Assembly: GCA_023129485.1 (NCBI GenBank)
Contig: JAGMBY010000036.1
Coordinates: 1-44,009 of the forward strand
DNA: 44,009 nt
Reading direction: 5' to 3'
DNA from: Actinomycetes bacterium
GTDB taxonomy: Bacteria; Actinomycetota; Humimicrobiia; JAHJRV01
The notes under the pieces were generated by a model. That model saw only the letters and a program-made list of their open reading frames with translations, was not told where the DNA came from and did not search any database. Positions 37,974-44,009 of the stretch are shown here, in pieces. Made by a program: the position numbers and the translations under genes. Within the stretch, counting starts at the first letter, position 1; each line of letters begins with the position of its first letter.

Positions 37974-39227
37974 ATGGAAAAATCGGATTTGATTTTAAAA
38001 AATATAGATTTTTCATATGATGGTTTATCTGTTATTCAAGATGTAAGCTTCACGGTTAGACCTGGAGAAATATTAGGAATTATTGGTCCTAATGGTTCAG
38101 GAAAAACCACCCTTTTAAACATAATTTGTGGGCTTTTAAAGCCAAATTCTGGAGATATTTTTATTCAGGATAAAAATATAAAAGAAATTCCTAGAAAAGA
38201 GCTTTATCAAATATTAGCTATCGTTCCTCAAGACAGTATTACAAGTTTCAATTACACAGTTTTGGACATCGTTTTAATGGGTAGAACCCCATATTTAAAG
38301 GGTAGCTTTTGGGAGAGGGAAATTGATTATGAAATTGCAATTAACTCCATTAAAGATATAGGAATATACAATCTTAAAGACAAATATGTTTCTCAGTTAT
38401 CGGGTGGAGAAAGACAAAAAGTTACAATTGCTCAGGCTCTTTCTCAACAACCTAAAATTCTTCTTCTTGATGAACCTACAACACATTTAGATATAAATTC
38501 TAAGTTGGAGATAATGAATCTTATCACAAGATTAAACAAAGAACAGAAAATTACAGTAATAACTATATTTCATGATATAAATTTAGCAGCATCTTTCTGT
38601 CCAAGAATATTAATTCTTTCTAAAGGAAGGATTTTTGCTAAGGGGAATACTGAGGATGTTCTTACCTCTCAAAATTTAGAAGGTGCTTATAATATACCTG
38701 TGGTGGTGAAAAAGAATCCAATTACAAACAGGATATACACAACTCCAATAAATAGAGGATTTCTCAAAACAAAATTAGCTAAAAGAAGATTGCATCTAAT
38801 ATGTGGTGGCGGAAGTGGTTCATTAATAATGAGCAGTTTAAAGGTTTATGGTTTTCTTGTTTCATGTGGAGTTTTAAATGTGATGGATACTGATTATGAG
38901 ACTGCAAAAGCTCTTGAAATTCCAATTGTTTCAGAAGCCCCCTTTTCACAAATAAGTAATGATACATATAAAGAAAATATAGAAATGATTAAATCTTCTG
39001 AAATTTTAGTACTCGCAAATGTAGAATTTGGTTATGGAAATTTATCAAACTTAAAAGCTATTGAGCAAGCTCTTGATATTGGGAAAAAAGTAATGATTTT
39101 ACAAGAAACCTCAATTACTGAGCGTGATTATACTGAAGGAAAGGCTACTGAGATTTATAAAAGAATTATAGAAAAGGGAGCAATTTTAGTCCATAATGTG
39201 GAAGAACTATTCAGATTTTTATATTAA
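37974..39227 (+). CDS. btuD: BtuD-type ABC ATPase with C-terminal Rossmann-like fusion domain
   Basis: Walker A 'GPNGSGKTTL', signature 'LSGGERQKVTIAQAL', Walker B 'ILLLDEPTTHLD'. Extra C-terminal ~150 aa 'LHLICGGGSGSLIMSSLKVYGFLVSCGVLNVMDTDYETA...'. Confidence 0.92.
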   Translation: MEKSDLILKNIDFSYDGLSVIQDVSFTVRPGEILGIIGPNGSGKTTLLNIICGLLKPNSGDIFIQDKNIKEIPRKELYQILAIVPQDSITSFNYTVLDIVLMGRTPYLKGSFWEREIDYEIAINSIKDIGIYNLKDKYVSQLSGGERQKVTIAQALSQQPKILLLDEPTTHLDINSKLEIMNLITRLNKEQKITVITIFHDINLAASFCPRILILSKGRIFAKGNTEDVLTSQNLEGAYNIPVVVKKNPITNRIYTTPINRGFLKTKLAKRRLHLICGGGSGSLIMSSLKVYGFLVSCGVLNVMDTDYETAKALEIPIVSEAPFSQISNDTYKENIEMIKSSEILVLANVEFGYGNLSNLKAIEQALDIGKKVMILQETSITERDYTEGKATEIYKRIIEKGAILVHNVEELFRFLY

Positions 39228-39531
39228 TTTTCAAACCCATTTATTAGAATAATTTTAATTCCTTTAATATAATTATGCTATTTAAATTATTATATTAATT
39301 CCAAACTCGAATTTCATTTTTAGATTTATTTAATATCTATTATGAAACATACTCGATTTATACTTCGTCAAATTTCTGCTAATATGAAAATATTTTAATT
39401 AAGCTAAATAAGAATTTAAAACTTATTATTAGATTACTAAAAGAGAAAAATAAAGTGTTAATTCAAATCATTAACAATAATTTAACTTATTAGCAATATA
39501 TTTAATTTATTTTAAAATTAAGGAATTTTAA

Positions 39532-39984
39532 ATGAAATGTTTTGAGGTAGATAAATACTTGCCAGCTTTTTTAGAAAAAGAACTTGAATTATCTATCAGG
39601 CAGGAAGTTAAGAATCATTTAGATGTCTGTGAAGAATGCAGAAATAAGCTAAATTGTCTTGAAAAAACTCTACTTGAGATGGATAGTTTAAAAGATACCA
39701 TTTTTAAAGCTCCCTATTTCTTCACTGGTGGAGTAATGGGGAGTATAAGTAAATTTGGTAAGAAGAAATTCTATACTCCTGCTCTTGCAAAAACAACAGA
39801 AATTTTAGAGGAACTTATAAAAACTCCTGGAAGAAGGATTGCATTAAGTGCATTTTTAGTTGGGGCAGCTTTACTTATTAGAAATCAAACAAAAAATGTT
39901 AGAAAAAAAATAAAGACTTCAAAAAAAGTTTCAGATGGAAAAATTAGTAAAGAGACAAAAACTCTCCATAAATTTGCTTCATAA
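39532..39984 (+). CDS. Putative anti-sigma factor, zf-HC2-like zinc finger
   Basis: 'MKCFEVDKYLPAFLEKELELSIRQEVKNHLDVCEECRNKLNCLE' (HxxxCxxC); one hydrophobic segment 'IALSAFLVGAALLI'. Confidence 0.75.
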   Translation: MKCFEVDKYLPAFLEKELELSIRQEVKNHLDVCEECRNKLNCLEKTLLEMDSLKDTIFKAPYFFTGGVMGSISKFGKKKFYTPALAKTTEILEELIKTPGRRIALSAFLVGAALLIRNQTKNVRKKIKTSKKVSDGKISKETKTLHKFAS

Positions 39985-40039
39985 ATAAAAATCTTATATC
40001 TATGATTTTAAGATTATCTATTTGTTCTTATTTAGGTGC

Positions 40040-40687
40040 TTATTTTGCCGGTTTTAAGACGATGATTTCTGTAATTACTGGAAGCTCTTTCTTCGTGAGT
40101 TCTATTTCACTTGAATCTAATTCCTTTACATTTTCCTTTCCAAAAATAAAAGGTTTTACATCCGAAATGGGAAAATCAAGTTTTGGAGTCTTAAAGTGCA
40201 TAGGGATTATTATTTTTGGATTTATTTTTTTACAAAACTCTGTTGCTTGATTTGCATCTATCGTATATGTTCCCCCAACAGGAATTAATAGTACATCTAC
40301 TTCACCAATTTCTTTAATTTTATTTTCGGATAAAAGATGTCCCAAATCTCCTAAATGACAGATTTTTATATCATCAATGTCAAAACAAAATATTGTGTTT
40401 TCACCTCTAAGCCTTCCATTTCTATCATCATGAAAAGAAGCAAATCCTTTGAAAGTAAAATGCTCTTTTTGATGTGTTCCAACCCCCCTGATAATTACTG
40501 GATTTCCTCTGATACTATCTGTATAGTTATGATCAGAATGTTCATGACTAATAGTTACATAATCAGCATCTTCAGTTATAGAACTATATTTAATTCCTCC
40601 GCCAGACTGATAAGGATCAGTAATAATTCTTATATTAGCATTTGAGGTAATTAAAAAAGCTGCGTGTCCTAACCATTTAATTTTCAT
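40040..40687 (-). CDS. MBL-fold (UlaG-like) metal-dependent hydrolase
   Basis: 'MKIKWLGHAAFLITSNANIRIITDPYQSG', 'YVTISHEHSDHNY', 'ICHLGDLGHLLS', 'DVLLIPVGGTYTIDANQATEFCKKINPKIIIPMHF'. Confidence 0.92.
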   Translation of the reverse strand: MKIKWLGHAAFLITSNANIRIITDPYQSGGGIKYSSITEDADYVTISHEHSDHNYTDSIRGNPVIIRGVGTHQKEHFTFKGFASFHDDRNGRLRGENTIFCFDIDDIKICHLGDLGHLLSENKIKEIGEVDVLLIPVGGTYTIDANQATEFCKKINPKIIIPMHFKTPKLDFPISDVKPFIFGKENVKELDSSEIELTKKELPVITEIIVLKPAK

Positions 40688-40834
40688 TTCTTCTCCCTAA
40701 ATATTAATTTTTCTAAATCTCCTTTAAATCTTCTATTATTCTGATTATTAATTATACTGATTATATCCTTTTGTTATTTGTTTCAAAATCTATTTATTAT
40801 TGGTTTATTTAATCTTTAAAGATACCCTCATATT

Positions 40835-41344
40835 TTACCCTTTTATTATTAACTCCTCTAAAGGGATTCTTCTACTCTCTTTCTTTTCTTGTGGCATTTT
40901 TCCTAATGTTATAAGAGCCATTAATTCAAGGTTTCCTGGAAGATTTAAAAACTTCTCAACTTTTTCATGTCTATTTACAATTTCCCCTATCCAGCAAGTA
41001 CCAATTTCAAGCTCATGTGCTGCAAGTAGAATATTTTGTATACATGCTCCTATTGATTGGATGCTTTTGATTCTATCACCTTGAAAATTTTTATCCAAAA
41101 ATATCAATATATTGACTTTTGACTTTCTCAGGATGTTAGCATATTTTGTGAATTGACATAAATCTTCAATTCTTTGAGCATCCTTCATTATTATAAATCT
41201 CCAGGGTTGAAGATTTTTAGCAGAAGGTGCCCATCTACCTGCTTCCAAAATCTGATTTATCTCCTCATCTTTAATTTGTTCATCAGTATAATTTCTTATA
41301 CTTCTTCTATTAAGTATTGCATTAAAAACTGGATATTCTTTCAT
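40835..41344 (-). CDS. Nitroreductase family protein
   Basis: 'ILNRRSIRNYTDEQIKDEEINQILEAGRWAPSAKNLQPWRFIIM', 'AAHELEIGTCWIG'. Confidence 0.92.
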   Translation of the reverse strand: MKEYPVFNAILNRRSIRNYTDEQIKDEEINQILEAGRWAPSAKNLQPWRFIIMKDAQRIEDLCQFTKYANILRKSKVNILIFLDKNFQGDRIKSIQSIGACIQNILLAAHELEIGTCWIGEIVNRHEKVEKFLNLPGNLELMALITLGKMPQEKKESRRIPLEELIIKG

Positions 41345-41396
41345 GTTTGCTCCTTTAATTTAAAAGCTTTAATTTGGTAAGAGCTAAGTAAATCTT

Positions 41397-41528
41397 GTGT
41401 CATTGCGACCCTGAGTGGAGCGAAGGGGAAGCAATCCCAGAATTTAACAGTTTATTCTAAAGGAGATTGCTTTGTCGCTTACGCTCCTCGCAATGACAAT
41501 AAGATATTAATCTCCTCGCAATGACAGC
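41397..41528. repeat. Dispersed intergenic repeat, copy 6 (inverted pair plus extra half-copy)
   Basis: gtgtcattgcgaccctgagtggagcgaaggggaagcaatccc ... ggagattgctttgtcgcttacgctcctcgcaatgacaataagatattaatctcctcgcaatgaca. Confidence 0.8.
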
Positions 41529-41596
41529 ATTGACTGAATATTTACATTTTCAGATCTATATTAACTTTTTTTCAATAAACTTTTATAGTAAGAATT

Positions 41597-42367
41597 TTAA
41601 TCAGTTAAATTAAAAACAAAAATTGCTAATGTAATCATAACTACTGCAAATATTGATATAACCAATATATTGATAAAAAATGGATGTGCTAAAAATGTCC
41701 TATCTTCTAACATTACATATCTTAGAGCATCTATACTATAACTTAGAGGGTTTAGATTAACTAAATATTCTAACCATTTTGGCAATTCTTTTAATGGAAA
41801 CATTGCACCAGATAAAAAGAACATAGGCATAACTAAAAAATTCATTATCATATTAAAACCTTGCATACTTTTCATTCTTGATGCAATTAATATTCCAAGT
41901 GAAGTAAGAGCGAAGGAGGTTAATAAAATTAATAAACAAATTTTAATAATCATTGGAAAATTTAGTTTTATATGAAGCAAAGGGGCAAATATAAGCAATA
42001 TTATTCCCTGAAAAAGAGATATAGTGCTACCACTTAGAGCTTTCCCAACAACTATTGATGTTCTTGAGATTGGGGCAACCAATATCTCCTTTAAAAAACC
42101 AAATTCTCTATCCCATACTATTGAGAATGCTGAAAAAAGTGAGGTAAATAGGACTATCATTCCTAATATTCCTGGATAAACAAAATCCATATACCAATCT
42201 CCTCCTCTTCCCCCAAACATTCCAAATGCACTAGACAGTCCACTTCCTAAAATAAATAGATAAAGTGAAGGTCTTGTTATACCTGTGATAAGACGAGGTT
42301 TATCCCTGAAAAATCTTTTTATATCTCTTAACCAGATTATGTAAATTCCTTTTAAATCTCTTATCAT
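41597..42367 (-). CDS. ABC-2 type (DrrB-like) transporter permease
   Basis: 'FVYPGILGMIVLFTSLFSAFSIVWDREFGFLKEILVAPISRTSIVVGKALSGS' and 'FFLSGAMFPLKELPKWLEYLVNLNPLSYSIDALRYV'. Confidence 0.92.
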   Translation of the reverse strand: MIRDLKGIYIIWLRDIKRFFRDKPRLITGITRPSLYLFILGSGLSSAFGMFGGRGGDWYMDFVYPGILGMIVLFTSLFSAFSIVWDREFGFLKEILVAPISRTSIVVGKALSGSTISLFQGIILLIFAPLLHIKLNFPMIIKICLLILLTSFALTSLGILIASRMKSMQGFNMIMNFLVMPMFFLSGAMFPLKELPKWLEYLVNLNPLSYSIDALRYVMLEDRTFLAHPFFINILVISIFAVVMITLAIFVFNLTD

Positions 42368-42505
42368 ACTTATTTATCCTATTATTATTTATCAGTTTTA
42401 TAAAAAATTGAGTTAACATTTTTAACATTTTCTTTAATTATTCAGTCTCTAACTCTTCCCATATAAGGAGAAGGAATTTTTAAATAAATTATTAAATTTA
42501 GAATT

Positions 42506-43507
42506 TTAGCGACGCATTCTCCCCATTTTAAAACGTTTTCTCATTCTATCTAAACCGCTTACAGTTTCCTCTCTTATTTTTTTTCCTGTCAAACTCAAGA
42601 ATACATCATCTAAAGTTGGTTTCCTTGCACTTATTGAAATAATCTCCTCTTTAGATTCTTTTATAAACTTGGGGATGAATTTTTCAGAATCATAAACTTC
42701 AAACTGGATCTTGTTATTATAAAAAATTATATTTTTTACTTTTTTTTTCTTCAGTTCTTCATTTAAACTTCTATTATCAGAAGTTTCAACAGTTATAATA
42801 TCTCCTCTTACCCTCTTTTTTAAATTTATAGGAGTATCCATAGCGATAATTTTCCCTACATCTATAATAGCTATTCTGTCACAATTCTCTGCTTCATCCA
42901 TGTAATGAGTTGTAAGAAAAATTGTAATATTTTCTTTTTCTTTCAAGTCTCTAATGTATTCCCATACCCTATTTCTTGTTTGGGGGTCAAGACCTAAAGT
43001 AGGTTCATCTAAAAAAAGTACTTTTGGATAATGTATTAATCCTCTTGCTATCTCCAACCTTCTTTTCATACCACCGGAGAAGTTAAGCACCAAATCATTT
43101 TTTCTATCCTTTAGTTCTACAATTTCTAAAACTTCATCAATTCTTTTCTTTGCTATTTTTCTTTCAATGTTGTAAACCATAGCATGAAATTCTAGATTCT
43201 CCTTAGCTGTTAGCCAATCATCCAAACTTGGATCCTGAAAAACAAGTCCGATACATTGTCTAACCTTATTTCTATTTTTTGTAACATCATAACCGTTTAG
43301 AACAGCCTCTCCACTTGTTGGAGAAAGTAGTGTGCATAGCATATCTATTGTTGTAGTCTTTCCTGCACCATTTGGACCTAAAAAACCGAATATTTCACCT
43401 TCATTAACATTAAAACTCACTTCGTTTACTGCAGTTAAATTCTTGAACCTTTTAGTAAGTTTTTTAACAGATATAATTGTATTCAATTTATCTCTTTCTA
43501 TTAGCAC
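42506..43507 (-). CDS. ABC transporter ATP-binding protein (DrrA-like)
   Basis: 'FLGPNGAGKTTTIDMLCTLLSPTSGEAVLNGYDV', 'LNFSGGMKRRLEIARGLIHYPKVLFLDEPTLGLDPQTR', 'TTHYMDEAE'. Confidence 0.93.
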   Translation of the reverse strand: MLIERDKLNTIISVKKLTKRFKNLTAVNEVSFNVNEGEIFGFLGPNGAGKTTTIDMLCTLLSPTSGEAVLNGYDVTKNRNKVRQCIGLVFQDPSLDDWLTAKENLEFHAMVYNIERKIAKKRIDEVLEIVELKDRKNDLVLNFSGGMKRRLEIARGLIHYPKVLFLDEPTLGLDPQTRNRVWEYIRDLKEKENITIFLTTHYMDEAENCDRIAIIDVGKIIAMDTPINLKKRVRGDIITVETSDNRSLNEELKKKKVKNIIFYNNKIQFEVYDSEKFIPKFIKESKEEIISISARKPTLDDVFLSLTGKKIREETVSGLDRMRKRFKMGRMRR

Positions 43508-43531
43508 ATATAATTATTTTAATATTTACAA

Positions 43532-43726
43532 CTATTTTTCTTTACCCTCTTCTTCTTTCCAGCAAGGGTCATTATATCCCAATGCTCTGCATTTTTCTGG
43601 GTGCTCAATTGGATATTTACCTAAATAGCAAATATAACTTATCCTTTCTCCAAAGCATTGTGGAGTAGTTTTATCAGTTGTTACTTTTGAGGGTATTACA
43701 TCCTCTCTAAAATGCTTGCAAGCCAT
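43532..43726 (-). CDS. Small cysteine-rich hypothetical protein
   Basis: 64 aa, 5 Cys (MACKHF...PQCFGERISYICYLGKYPIEHPEKCRALGYNDPCW); preceded by an aggtg RBS-like stretch. Confidence 0.6.
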   Translation of the reverse strand: MACKHFREDVIPSKVTTDKTTPQCFGERISYICYLGKYPIEHPEKCRALGYNDPCWKEEEGKEK

Positions 43727-43826
43727 TTTAAAAAATCACCTCTTAGTAGGAGATCATCCCTTTTAAGAATTTTCCTTTACATTTGTTATAGAAGCTTTAT
43801 AGAGAATATGAAGAATTAGTAATAAT

Positions 43827-44009
43827 TTATTCTTCTTTTGTTTCCTCTTCTTCAATAAAAGCTTTCTCCCGGATTTTTTCCTCAACTTCTTTTGCTTGTT
43901 TTATACCTGCTTCTATTGCACTGGAAATCCTTTTCTTTAAAGTATCAATAGTTGGACCCAATTTTTCTTTTGCTTCCTCGAATTTTTCTCTACCTTTTTC
44001 TGTTAATTC
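43827..44009 (-). CDS. C-terminal part of a K/E-rich (YtxH-like?) protein, truncated by window edge
   Basis: Open frame from the window edge: ELTEKGREKFEEAKEKLGPTIDTLKKRISSAIEAGIKQAKEVEEKIREKAFIEEEETKEE*. Confidence 0.55.
   Translation of the reverse strand, partial: ELTEKGREKFEEAKEKLGPTIDTLKKRISSAIEAGIKQAKEVEEKIREKAFIEEEETKEE

Noticed and set aside
1-44009. CRISPR arrays, tRNA or rRNA genes, prophage or defence systems
   Set aside because: No regularly spaced repeats, cloverleaf-like sequence, or phage/defence protein signatures were seen on either strand.

Overview
This is an AT-rich window from an anaerobic bacterium. Bacterial origin is inferred from an ECF sigma factor, a cobalamin riboswitch, Ddl, NrdR-box-like sites and an in-gene SECIS-like hairpin. 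Main contents, left to right: (1) a higher-GC patch with feoA and a decayed feoB remnant; (2) a histidine phosphatase, HAD hydrolase, TrmO-like protein and nitroreductase; (3) a minus-strand redox locus (about 4.4-12.5 kb) with polyferredoxin, HdrB, HdrC, HdrA-MvhD fusion, ferredoxin, a tungsten/molybdenum aldehyde ferredoxin oxidoreductase (AOR) and a MoaD-like protein; (4) nrdG and an intein-containing nrdD; (5) an MFS transporter, PKD protein, eRF1-like protein, glycerate kinase, Ddl and a lipoprotein; (6) PadR followed by a beta-oxidation/ETF operon; (7) an HtrA-like protease and ECF sigma factor; (8) a cobalamin riboswitch with btuFCD; (9) a zf-HC2 anti-sigma-like protein, MBL hydrolase, nitroreductase and a DrrAB-type ABC exporter. 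The strongest observation is that HdrA, split in the ORF track, is one continuous frame interrupted by a single TGA at the conserved CxxC position (DCSI-U-ILAPKM). A GC-rich hairpin lies just downstream, so it is probably a selenocysteine HdrA-MvhD fusion next to an AOR. Other notable items are a 466-aa NrdD intein, a correctly spaced pair of NrdR-box-like sites, 18-bp in-frame tandem repeats inside conserved enzymes, a BtuD with an extra C-terminal domain, a dispersed intergenic repeat family, and several palindromes placed like operators. All calls come from reading the sequence; no database search was run.
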